NCBI GenBank assembly: GCA_035255845.1
Contig: DATEZE010000088.1
Coordinates: 1 to 9,201, forward strand
DNA length: 9,201 nucleotides
Reading direction: 5' to 3'
From: JALORV01 sp035255845
GTDB taxonomy: Bacteria > Pseudomonadota > Gammaproteobacteria > Burkholderiales > Burkholderiaceae_F
In this document: positions 1-6,207 of the stretch, piece by piece
How positions within the stretch are numbered: position 1 is the first letter of the stretch
How the letters are laid out: each line of letters opens with the position of its first letter
Translations under genes and position numbers: made by a program
The notes under the pieces: model-generated
Told to the model about the DNA's origin: nothing
The model's input: the letters and a program-made list of their open reading frames with translations, nothing else
Databases searched by the model: none

Positions 1-1817
1 CGCGTGCTCTCGAGCTCACCCGGCAGCCGCGAGCGCAGCTTTTCGAACAGCTGGCCATGGGACGCCAGCTCTTTTCGCCAGTCATCGGCGCGGATCGACG
101 TGATCTGCTCGTACTGCTCGCGCGAGAAGTCGAGGCCCGTCCACTGCATATCGTCATATCGCGGCGTGATGCCGAACAGGTGCTCGACGCCACCGACGAC
201 CCGACCGTCGATTCGATCGACGATCCACTTCAGCACACGCATGTTCTCGCCGAACCCCGGCCAGACGAACTTGCCTTCTGCATCGGTGCGAAACCAGTTG
301 ACCGTAAAGATCTTCGGGAGAACCGCTCCGGCCTCCTGGAGCGCGCGTCCCAGGCTTATCCAGTGGTTGAAGTAATCGCCCATGTTGTAGCCGCAAAACG
401 GCAGCATCGCGAACGGGTCGCGCCGCAGTACGCCCTGCGCGCCCGCCTGCGCGGCCGTGGTCTCGGAACCCATCGTCGCGGCCATGTAGACGCCTTCGAC
501 CCAATTGCGCGCTTCGGTCACCAGCGGCACTGTCGTCGAACGGCGCCCACCGAACAGGAATGCGTCGATCGCCACGCCATTAGGGTTTTCCCAGTCGGCA
601 TCGATGACCGGGCACTGCGCCGCGGCGACCGTGAAGCGCGCATTCGGATGTGCGGCCTTGCGGCCTGCCTTGCCGTCTTCCGGTGTCCAGTCCTTGCCCT
701 GCCAGTCGGTCAGGTGTGCCGGCGCCGGACTCATGCCTTCCCACCAGACGTCGCCGTCATCGGTCTGCGCGACGTTCGTGAAGATCACGTTTTCGCGCAT
801 CATCGCCATCGCGTTCAAATTGGTCTTCTCCGACGTGCCGGGGGCAACGCCGAAGCAACCCGCTTCAGGGTTGATCGCGTACAGCCGGCCATCGCTGCCC
901 GGCTTGATCCAGGCGATGTCTTCGCCGATCGTTGTGACCTTCCAGCCCTTGAATGCCGCCGGCGGGATCAACATCGCGAAATTCGTCTTGCCGCAGGCTG
1001 AAGGAAACGCCGCCGCCACGTGATACTTACGGCCTTCGGGTGATGTGGCGGCGAGAATCAGCATGTGCTCCGCCAGCCAGCCTTCGTCACGGCCCATCGT
1101 CGAAGCGATGCGCAGAGCGAGGCACTTCTTGCCGAGCAGCGCGTTACCGCCGTAACCGGAACCGTACGACCAGATCTCGCGCGTCTCCGGAAAATGAACG
1201 ATGTACTTCGTCGGGCTGCAGGGCCAGGCCACATCCTTTTCGCCCGATGCCAGCGGCTTGCCGACCGAGTGCACGCAGGGCACGAAGGCGCCATCAGTGC
1301 CCAGCAGTTCGGCGACCGCGCGTCCCATACGCGTCATGATGCGCATATTGACGACGACGTACGGGCTGTCCGAGATCTCGACGCCGATCTGGCTGATGTG
1401 CGATCCAAGCGGCCCCATCGAAAATGGGATCACGTACATCGTTCGTCCGCGCATGCAGCCCGCAAAAAGGCCTTTGAGCGTGCTGCGCATCTCGGCCGGG
1501 GCAACCCAGTTATTCGTGGGACCCGCGTCGACTTCTGCTTGACTGCAGATAAATGTGCGGTCTTCGACACGCGCAACGTCGCTGGGATCGGAGAGCGCCA
1601 GGTAGCTGTTCGGCCGCTTAGCGGGATTCAGGCGCTTCAGCGTTCCGGCGGCGACCATTTGCGTGCACAGGTGGTCGTATTCCTCCCCCGAGCCATCGCA
1701 CCAAACAACTCGATCAGGCTTCGTCAGCGCGGCGATCTCCGCGACCCAGGCGATCAGCTTCCGGTTTCGGACATACGCCGGGGCGTCGCCCGGCTGCCTC
1801 GCAAGCACTGCGCTCAT
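1..1817 (-). CDS. pckG: Phosphoenolpyruvate carboxykinase (GTP), 3' end cut by window edge
   Basis: Cytosolic enzyme converting oxaloacetate plus GTP to PEP, CO2 and GDP, the entry step of gluconeogenesis from organic acids. I translated the frame from the ATG at 1817 and it stays open to the window edge (605 complete codons, no stop). GTP-type PEPCKs are usually about 600-625 residues, so only a short tail is missing. Family landmarks seen: CSQAEVDAGPTNNW near residues 91-104; the GTP-PEPCK P-loop FPSACGKTNF at 271-280, with the reactive cysteine C275 and the lysine/threonine of the nucleotide site; TIGEDIAWIK at 296-305, carrying a metal-binding aspartate; and an FGGRR motif further on. The ATP-type enzyme lacks this cysteine-containing loop. 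The start is supported by AGGAG at 1830-1826, 8 bases upstream. The gene follows the cold-shock gene but is separated from it by a terminator, so it needs its own promoter. Long plus-strand ORFs over it are shadows. Confidence 0.96.
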   Translation of the reverse strand, partial: MSAVLARQPGDAPAYVRNRKLIAWVAEIAALTKPDRVVWCDGSGEEYDHLCTQMVAAGTLKRLNPAKRPNSYLALSDPSDVARVEDRTFICSQAEVDAGPTNNWVAPAEMRSTLKGLFAGCMRGRTMYVIPFSMGPLGSHISQIGVEISDSPYVVVNMRIMTRMGRAVAELLGTDGAFVPCVHSVGKPLASGEKDVAWPCSPTKYIVHFPETREIWSYGSGYGGNALLGKKCLALRIASTMGRDEGWLAEHMLILAATSPEGRKYHVAAAFPSACGKTNFAMLIPPAAFKGWKVTTIGEDIAWIKPGSDGRLYAINPEAGCFGVAPGTSEKTNLNAMAMMRENVIFTNVAQTDDGDVWWEGMSPAPAHLTDWQGKDWTPEDGKAGRKAAHPNARFTVAAAQCPVIDADWENPNGVAIDAFLFGGRRSTTVPLVTEARNWVEGVYMAATMGSETTAAQAGAQGVLRRDPFAMLPFCGYNMGDYFNHWISLGRALQEAGAVLPKIFTVNWFRTDAEGKFVWPGFGENMRVLKWIVDRIDGRVVGGVEHLFGITPRYDDMQWTGLDFSREQYEQITSIRADDWRKELASHGQLFEKLRSRLPGELEST

Positions 1818-1892
1818 CAATCTTTCTCCTGTCACGACACCGCTCGCCGTCGGGCTGCGTCGTTCATTGTTCTATCCGCGTCGCGAGTCGTG

Positions 1893-1910
1893 CCGGCGAG
1901 TGACCGCCGG
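1893..1910 (-). promoter_or_regulatory. Inverted repeat in the pckG leader
   Basis: A perfect 6-base inverted repeat, CCGGCG and CGCCGG around a 6-base spacer, lies 76 bases upstream of the pckG start codon. It could be a protein operator or a hairpin in the 5' untranslated leader. There is no T-tract after it, so it is not a standard terminator. In GC-rich DNA such repeats also arise by chance, so the call is tentative. Confidence 0.25.
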
Positions 1911-1955
1911 TTCGGCAAATGGCCGTGCATTGCGCCGGCAACGGGAAAGTTTTTC

Positions 1956-1961
1956 ATTTTA
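1956..1961 (-). promoter_or_regulatory. Candidate -10 element for pckG
   Basis: Reading the minus strand, TAAAAT in the context GCTAAAATG stands out in an otherwise GC-rich 230-base gap and resembles a sigma-70 -10 hexamer. No good -35 hexamer is found at 15-18 bases upstream, so the promoter may depend on an activator or be wrong. If used, transcription would start near 1949 and leave a leader of about 130 bases before the pckG ATG. Confidence 0.25.
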
Positions 1962-2050
1962 GCGGCTGCTTCGCGACAGGACGATGGTGCAAATCCCGGG
2001 CCTTCGCTGCAGTGCATCTACGCGGCATCGCGCGTTTGGTCTCCAAGCAC

Positions 2051-2074
2051 AAAAAAAGGCCCGCGACGCGGGCC
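2051..2074 (-). terminator. Rho-independent terminator after the cold-shock gene
   Basis: On the minus strand GGCCCGC, the 3-base loop GTC and GCGGGCC form a perfect 7-bp GC stem (2074-2058), followed at once by seven T residues (2057-2051). It begins 21 bases after the cold-shock stop codon. This is a textbook intrinsic terminator and separates the csp transcript from pckG. The plus strand has A residues on that side, so it acts only leftward. Confidence 0.93.
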
Positions 2075-2095
2075 CGCAGTGGTGTCTGGCGACCG

Positions 2096-2305
2096 TCAGG
2101 CGCCGAGCACGTTGATTTCGACCGCTTGCGGGCCTTTCTGCCCCTGCTGAACCTGGTACTCGACTTTCTGGTTCTCCTTTAGCGTGCGGAATCCTTTGGA
2201 CTTGATGCCACTGTAGTGCGCGAACAAATCGGCGCCGCCGTCATCCGGCTTGATGAAACCGAAACCCTTGGTTTCGTTGAACCACTTTACGGTGCCTGTC
2301 GGCAT
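2096..2305 (-). CDS. cspA: CspA-family cold-shock protein
   Basis: A 69-residue single-domain cold-shock protein, a cytosolic RNA/ssDNA-binding beta-barrel that acts as an RNA chaperone. The nucleic-acid motifs are visible: TVKWFN at residues 5-10, RNP1 KGFGFI at 13-18 and the RNP2-type DLFAHY at 26-31, with GPQAVEI at 58-64 near the C-terminus. The length is the family norm. I chose the ATG at 2305 because GGAG lies 8 bases upstream (2317-2314) and the protein then starts MPTGTVKW as usual. A GTG three codons earlier (2314) would overlap that ribosome binding site. The gene has its own long leader and a strong terminator, so it is probably monocistronic. Most bacteria have several csp paralogues, so the exact letter is uncertain. 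Whether it is cold-induced or constitutive cannot be read from the protein. Confidence 0.96.
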   Translation of the reverse strand: MPTGTVKWFNETKGFGFIKPDDGGADLFAHYSGIKSKGFRTLKENQKVEYQVQQGQKGPQAVEINVLGA

Positions 2306-2551
2306 TCGATTCACTCCATTTCACACGGGACGCGCCCGCGACGCGCAAGCGACGGTGCTGTTGGGATTACCGGGAGGAGGTAATGCGACCGGAGTGGCCC
2401 GGAGGCCGCTGGCACTGAACTCAAGCTTGAAATTCACGCTTCGAATCCACTTTCCAAATCCACAGCGAAGAATCGGCTGCGAGTCGACGCTACACCAGCG
2501 ATTTCCAAAAATCCAGACGCCGAAACCCGTGATCAACGTTGGCACGAAGGG
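2306..2551 (-). promoter_or_regulatory. Cold-shock gene promoter and leader region
   Basis: This is the 246-base gap between the acetyltransferase stop and the csp start. It must hold the csp promoter, but I find no convincing -35/-10 pair. Cold-shock genes of the CspA type often have long structured leaders. This one holds two copies of TTTCCAAA (plus strand, 2451-2458 and 2502-2509), repeated AATCCA elements, a small hairpin at 2384-2366 whose loop is pyrimidine-rich, and a CACTCC segment able to pair with the ribosome binding site. It is visibly richer in A/T than its neighbours. Function is inferred from position and structure only. Confidence 0.45.
2312..2317 (-). promoter_or_regulatory. 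csp ribosome binding site, start-deciding
   Basis: GGAGTG on the minus strand, with GGAG 8 bases before the ATG at 2305. It decides between the two in-frame starts. The same six bases are perfectly complementary to CACTCC at 2396-2391 in the leader, so they could be masked by base pairing. Confidence 0.7.
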
Positions 2552-3100
2552 TCACGGCGTCCACGGCCGCGCGAGGTCCGCCGGCAGCAGCGAATACATC
2601 GCCGCATCAAAGCGGGCGTCGCCGGCCTGCAGTCCGTGACGGGCCACGCCTTCGAAGCGCGCACCTGCGCGCTCGGCGGCGCGCCGGCTCGAACGATTGT
2701 CGAGCCGGATCCGCATCGAAACGCGGATCAGCCCGAGCTCATTGAAACCGAACGCGGCCATCGTCCGCATCGCCGTGGCGGCGACGCCGCGACCGCATGC
2801 GGAGCGGCGTACCCAATAGCCCATCTCGCCTTCGCGCTTGCCGTAAAGCAGGATGTCGTGCAGGGCGATCCCACCGAGCAGGGCATCGTCGACGTTGTCG
2901 ACAACCAGCATCGGGAATGCCTTGCGCTCGCTCCACATGCGGTCGGCTTCGTCGTACCAGCGTTCAACGTCGCTCGGGCCATAGCCCATGTGGTACCACG
3001 GCATCCAGCGGGCGAGCGCGACTGATGACTCCTCGACTGCGGCCAGGAAACGCTCAGGGGGCGGTGCGCTGGCCCGCGTAAGCGGCCGCAACTCGATCAT
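2552..3100 (-). CDS. GNAT-family N-acetyltransferase, RimJ/RimL-like
   Basis: A 182-residue cytosolic acetyltransferase predicted to move an acetyl group from acetyl-CoA to an amino group; the substrate is unknown. The acetyl-CoA loop is seen as SACGRGVAATAM at residues 100-111, preceded by GEMGYWVRR, and the C-terminal family motif DNRSSRRAAERAGARFEG spans about 134-151. It covers the single domain and is normal in length for the RimJ/RimL branch. The start is the ATG at 3100, which overlaps the stop of the upstream AbrB-family gene as ATGA. A longer reading frame upstream (to 3325) lies inside that gene and is compositional. The overlap implies translational coupling, so this gene is the last member of the tct operon. 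RimJ/RimL-like proteins act on ribosomal proteins, antibiotics, polyamines or small amines, and nothing here distinguishes among these. Confidence 0.9.
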   Translation of the reverse strand: MIELRPLTRASAPPPERFLAAVEESSVALARWMPWYHMGYGPSDVERWYDEADRMWSERKAFPMLVVDNVDDALLGGIALHDILLYGKREGEMGYWVRRSACGRGVAATAMRTMAAFGFNELGLIRVSMRIRLDNRSSRRAAERAGARFEGVARHGLQAGDARFDAAMYSLLPADLARPWTP

Positions 3101-4191
3101 CGTTGCCGCCACCACCATTGCCAGACGCGGAACAGGCTGCCCACCGCGATTACGACAACGACCATCCGGATCGCATGGAATGCCGTCACGATCGGCACAC
3201 CGAGCTGCAGGGCCTTCGCGGTGAGCGCCATTTCGCCGATGCCGCCGGGCGTGGTCGCCACGACGGCCGTCGGCCATGGAAGATCGGCTGCCCGGCCGAG
3301 TGCGAAGCCGAAAGCCGCGCTGCAAAGCAGGTACACGAGCGTGATGAGCGTCACGACGAGAAAGTAGCGTGGTGCCGCGCGGAAAAATTCGCGCGTGAAA
3401 TGCGCGCCGAGTGACATGCCGATCAACAGTTGACCACCGTTGATCACCGGACTCGGCAGCGACGAAAACGTGTGTCCGGTAGCAGTGATTGCTGCTGCGG
3501 CAAGCAATGGTCCGATCATCCAGCTGTTCGGCGACCCGAGGCGTCCCATCGCCACGGCGGCACCGAGAGTCACCGCACAGAGTACGGCGAATCCAACCGG
3601 GTCGAAGCTGCGCGCCAGCGGCGTGTACGGATCTACGCCATGGACGCCGAACGCATTCAGCACCAGTGGCACGGTCAGCACGACCAGCATGATGCGCAGG
3701 CTGTGGGCGGCCGCAACGCGGTCGACGCGTCCGCCGTGGCGCTGCGCCTGCGCGGCCATTTCACTGGCGCCGCCGATCGCCGTCGCAAAGAATGAGGTTG
3801 TCGTGTCGACTCTGGCCATACGACACAGCATCCAAGCGCCCAGCGCGCCGAGCGCGATGGCGAAGGCGACTGCCGCGAGCAGCCACGGCGCAAGATGGAT
3901 CACTTCGCGCACGACTTCGGGAGAGAAGTACAAGCCCAGCGCGACGCCGATCGCCCATTGTCCAGCCTGACGCGCAGCCGGAGGCGGCTCGACCTGCTGA
4001 TATGTCATGCTGACCAGAGCCACGGCAACCAGCGGCCCGATCAGCCAGGGAAGCGGCGTGCGGATCCAGACGCAGATGCCGGCACCCGTCAGCGCCACGA
4101 CGACTGCAAACAGCATCCGCAACGCTGATGGACGAAACGCAGACGTCTGTAGCGCGGCTTCGGACTCGGCCGCAGGCCGCGCATCCTTCAC
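3097..4191 (-). CDS. AbrB-family integral membrane protein (often mislabelled ammonia monooxygenase)
   Basis: A 364-residue inner-membrane protein of the PF05145-type AbrB family, which is unrelated to the Bacillus DNA-binding AbrB. About ten hydrophobic segments are seen. The protein is an internal duplication: PLPWLIGPL (47-54) matches SWMIGPLLA (223-231); GQWAIGVALGLYFS (77-90) matches GQLLIGMSLGAHFT (253-266); and FFATAIGGASEMA (134-146) matches VVATTPGGIGEMA (310-322), each half followed by a HSLRIM or HAIRMV motif. The biochemical role of the family is not established; transport or regulation of transport has been suggested by context. The start is a GTG at 4191 overlapping the tctA stop as GTGA. 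No strong ribosome binding site precedes it, in line with reinitiation. The 3' end overlaps the acetyltransferase start. Its fixed position behind tctCBA suggests it helps, or is an alternative partner of, the same uptake system. Confidence 0.88.
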   Translation of the reverse strand: MKDARPAAESEAALQTSAFRPSALRMLFAVVVALTGAGICVWIRTPLPWLIGPLVAVALVSMTYQQVEPPPAARQAGQWAIGVALGLYFSPEVVREVIHLAPWLLAAVAFAIALGALGAWMLCRMARVDTTTSFFATAIGGASEMAAQAQRHGGRVDRVAAAHSLRIMLVVLTVPLVLNAFGVHGVDPYTPLARSFDPVGFAVLCAVTLGAAVAMGRLGSPNSWMIGPLLAAAAITATGHTFSSLPSPVINGGQLLIGMSLGAHFTREFFRAAPRYFLVVTLITLVYLLCSAAFGFALGRAADLPWPTAVVATTPGGIGEMALTAKALQLGVPIVTAFHAIRMVVVVIAVGSLFRVWQWWWRQR

Positions 4192-5693
4192 GCCGGTCCG
4201 CGGCCGCGCCTTTCACGGACAACCCGTATCAACCACGGCACCACCACTAGTGCGGCAGTCAGCGCGAGCAGTGAGGCCGATATAGGGTGTGTGAGGAACA
4301 CCGACGGATCGCCCTGGCTAATTGCCAGCGCGCGCCGGAACTGGGACTCGGCCAGCGGCCCGAGAATGAGGCCGATCACCGCCGGCGCCACCGGGAAGCC
4401 CCAGCGGCGCATCATGAAACCCAGAAGTCCAAAGACATAGAGGGTGGCGAGATCCACAACCGACTGATGCAGGCTGTAGGCGCCCAACGTGGCAAACACC
4501 AGTATGCCGGCATAAAGCAGCGGCCGCGGGATCATCAGCACCTTGACCCAGAGGCCGATCAGCGGCAGGTTGAGGATCAGCAGCAGGATGTTGCCGATGT
4601 ACATGCTGGCAATCAGTCCCCACACTAGCGCAGCCTGCGTCTGGAACAGCAGCGGACCTGGCTGGATGCCGTAGTTCTGGAACGCCGCGAGCAAAATGGC
4701 TGCCGTCGCGGAGGTCGGGATCCCGAGCGTGAGCAGCGGGACGAGCACCCCGGCCGACGATGCATTGTTGGCGGCCTCAGGCCCCGCGACCCCCTCGATC
4801 GCCCCGTTGCCAAACTCTTCCGGATACTTCGTCAGCTTCTTTTCCAGCGCATACGAAAGAAACGTCGGGATCTCTGCGCCACCAGCGGGAATCGTTCCGA
4901 ACGGGAAGCCGATGAAGGTCGCGCGCAGCCACGCCGGCCAGGAGCGCTTCCAGTCCTCGCGCGACATCCAGATCGATCCAGACATATGCTCGAGCTGCTC
5001 GACCTGTCGACTCTGGTAGGCCGCGACGTACAGTGCTTCGCCGACCGCGAATAGCCCAACGGCGAGCACGACCACGTCGATCCCGTCCATCAGCTCCGGC
5101 ACGCCGAACGCGAAACGCATCTGCCCGGTCTGGTCGTCGATGCCGACCAGACCAAACAGCAGGCCGAGAAACAGCATCGTCAGTCCACGCACCGTCGACG
5201 ATCCGAGTACGGCGGCAACCGTGACGAACGCGAACACCATCAGCGCAAAGTATTCGGCCGGACCGAAACGCAGCGCGACCTCGACGACCAGCGGCGCGAG
5301 CAATGTCAACAGGATGGTTGCGATCGTTCCCGCGACGAACGAACCGATGGCCGACGTCGCAAGCGCGGGCCCGGCGCGTCCGCGCTTGGCCATCTTGTTG
5401 CCCTCGAGCGCGGTAGCGATCGAGGCCGACTCGCCCGGCGTGTTCAAGAGAATGGTGGTCGTCGAACCGCCGTACATCGCGCCGTAGTAAATGCCGGCGA
5501 ACATGATCAGTGCACCGGTCGGGTCGAGCTTCGCCGTCAACGGCAGCAGCATCGCCACCGTCAGCGCGGGGCCAACACCGGGCAGCACACCGATCGCGGT
5601 GCCCAGCGTCACGCCGATAAAGCCCCAAAGCAGGTTCATCGGCGCGAGTGCGACGCCGAAGCCGCTCAGCAATGCGGACAGCGTCTCGCTCAT
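4188..5693 (-). CDS. tctA: Tripartite tricarboxylate transporter, large membrane subunit TctA
   Basis: A 501-residue inner-membrane permease that forms the transport path of a TTT system, driven by an ion gradient. Length matches the family (about 500). Conserved blocks seen: GVLPGVGPALTVAMLLPLT at 35-53, YYGAMYGGSTTTILLNTPGE at 69-88, the internal pseudo-repeat FPFGTIPAGGAEIPTFLSY at 263-281, GPEAANNASSAG at 304-315, and TLGIPTSATAAILLAAFQNY at 322-341. About a dozen hydrophobic segments are present. The start is the ATG at 5693, which overlaps the tctB stop as ATGA and gives the normal N-terminus MSETLSALLSGF; the frame open to 5927 is just read-through into tctB. The 3' end overlaps the AbrB-family gene. 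TTT substrates range from citrate and other tri- or dicarboxylates to aromatic acids, and TctA sequence does not reveal which. Confidence 0.96.
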   Translation of the reverse strand: MSETLSALLSGFGVALAPMNLLWGFIGVTLGTAIGVLPGVGPALTVAMLLPLTAKLDPTGALIMFAGIYYGAMYGGSTTTILLNTPGESASIATALEGNKMAKRGRAGPALATSAIGSFVAGTIATILLTLLAPLVVEVALRFGPAEYFALMVFAFVTVAAVLGSSTVRGLTMLFLGLLFGLVGIDDQTGQMRFAFGVPELMDGIDVVVLAVGLFAVGEALYVAAYQSRQVEQLEHMSGSIWMSREDWKRSWPAWLRATFIGFPFGTIPAGGAEIPTFLSYALEKKLTKYPEEFGNGAIEGVAGPEAANNASSAGVLVPLLTLGIPTSATAAILLAAFQNYGIQPGPLLFQTQAALVWGLIASMYIGNILLLILNLPLIGLWVKVLMIPRPLLYAGILVFATLGAYSLHQSVVDLATLYVFGLLGFMMRRWGFPVAPAVIGLILGPLAESQFRRALAISQGDPSVFLTHPISASLLALTAALVVVPWLIRVVRERRGRGPA

Positions 5694-6202
5694 AGTCCGG
5701 CCGTTCCGAGCAGCGGCTGCAGCCAGCCCGCCGGCAGGTTGACGTTCAGGAAGCGCACGAAGAACAGATAAACGATCACACCGAGCACGAGTCCGATCGC
5801 CGCATCGCGCAGCCAGCGCGTGCTGCCGAAGCCGCGGGCCACCAAGGCATAGAGCACCATTGCGGCGATGATGAAGCCGCCACTGTGGATCAGCGCCATC
5901 TGCGCGAACAGCCCGGCGCTGACCCACGCGAAGGCACCGGCGTGGAACGCATGCTCGCCCCGCTCGACCGGGTCATCGGGTACGCGTTCGCGCCAGCCGC
6001 CGGTGAAGACTTCGGCGAGCAGCCACAGGCCCAGGAAGACGAGGCAAGCCGATACGAACTTCGGCATGAAGTTGGGGCCGATGCGGGAGTAGCCACCGAC
6101 CTCGGGCAGCTGGTAGGCAACGGCCGTGGCGAAGACGCCAAGCGCCACGACGGCGAGCGAGAGGATCAGGTCGACGCGCCCGCCTCGGGACGTCGGAAGC
6201 AT
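5690..6202 (-). CDS. tctB: Tripartite tricarboxylate transporter, small membrane subunit TctB
   Basis: A 170-residue inner-membrane protein with four main hydrophobic stretches (about 9-29, 45-66, 88-123 possibly as two, and 133-151), the expected build for the poorly conserved TctB subunit. The stretch GGYSRIGPNFMPKFV near 36-50 resembles the loop common in this family (glycine, then G-P-x-x-x-P). TctB pairs with TctA and is needed for transport, though its exact role is not known. The start ATG at 6202 lies 5 bases after the tctC stop codon, and the 3' end overlaps the tctA start. Identification rests on position between tctC and tctA plus topology and size, since sequence alone would be weaker. 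Confidence 0.93.
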   Translation of the reverse strand: MLPTSRGGRVDLILSLAVVALGVFATAVAYQLPEVGGYSRIGPNFMPKFVSACLVFLGLWLLAEVFTGGWRERVPDDPVERGEHAFHAGAFAWVSAGLFAQMALIHSGGFIIAAMVLYALVARGFGSTRWLRDAAIGLVLGVIVYLFFVRFLNVNLPAGWLQPLLGTAGL

Positions 6203-6207
6203 GGCGC

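Noticed and set aside
57..1001. Long plus-strand open frame (314 codons) over pckG, with others at 505-1023 and 1065-2150
   Set aside because: The opposite strand carries an unmistakable GTP-PEPCK. The plus-strand translations are arginine-, alanine- and histidine-rich with no family motif, as expected for antisense shadows in GC-rich DNA.
2321..2545. A 74-codon minus-strand frame between the acetyltransferase and csp, starting with GTG and rich in W, F and G in its first half
   Set aside because: There is no ribosome binding site before the GTG, third-position GC is lower than in the neighbours, the second half looks random, and the region has repeats fitting a csp leader. A conserved small protein remains possible; a search showing homologues with synonymous change would revive it.
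2523..2551. Possible terminator after the acetyltransferase (CGTG/CACG stem with an outer CC/GG pair, followed by TTT)
   Set aside because: The stem is only four base pairs plus a bulged extension, the loop is 11 bases, and there are just three T residues, too weak to call.
3101..3325. N-terminal extension of the acetyltransferase frame upstream of 3100
   Set aside because: It lies inside the AbrB-family coding sequence, reads as arginine-rich low-complexity sequence, and the ATGA overlap start gives a normal-length GNAT protein.
4624..5628. Other minus- and plus-strand open frames inside tctA (for example 4777-5628 and 5140-5487)
   Set aside because: They are out-of-frame shadows of a clearly coding, motif-rich tctA and show no membrane topology or recognised domain.
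5694..5927. N-terminal extension of tctA upstream of 5693
   Set aside because: It overlaps tctB in another frame and lacks TctA features. The ATG at 5693 gives the standard N-terminus and 501-residue length.
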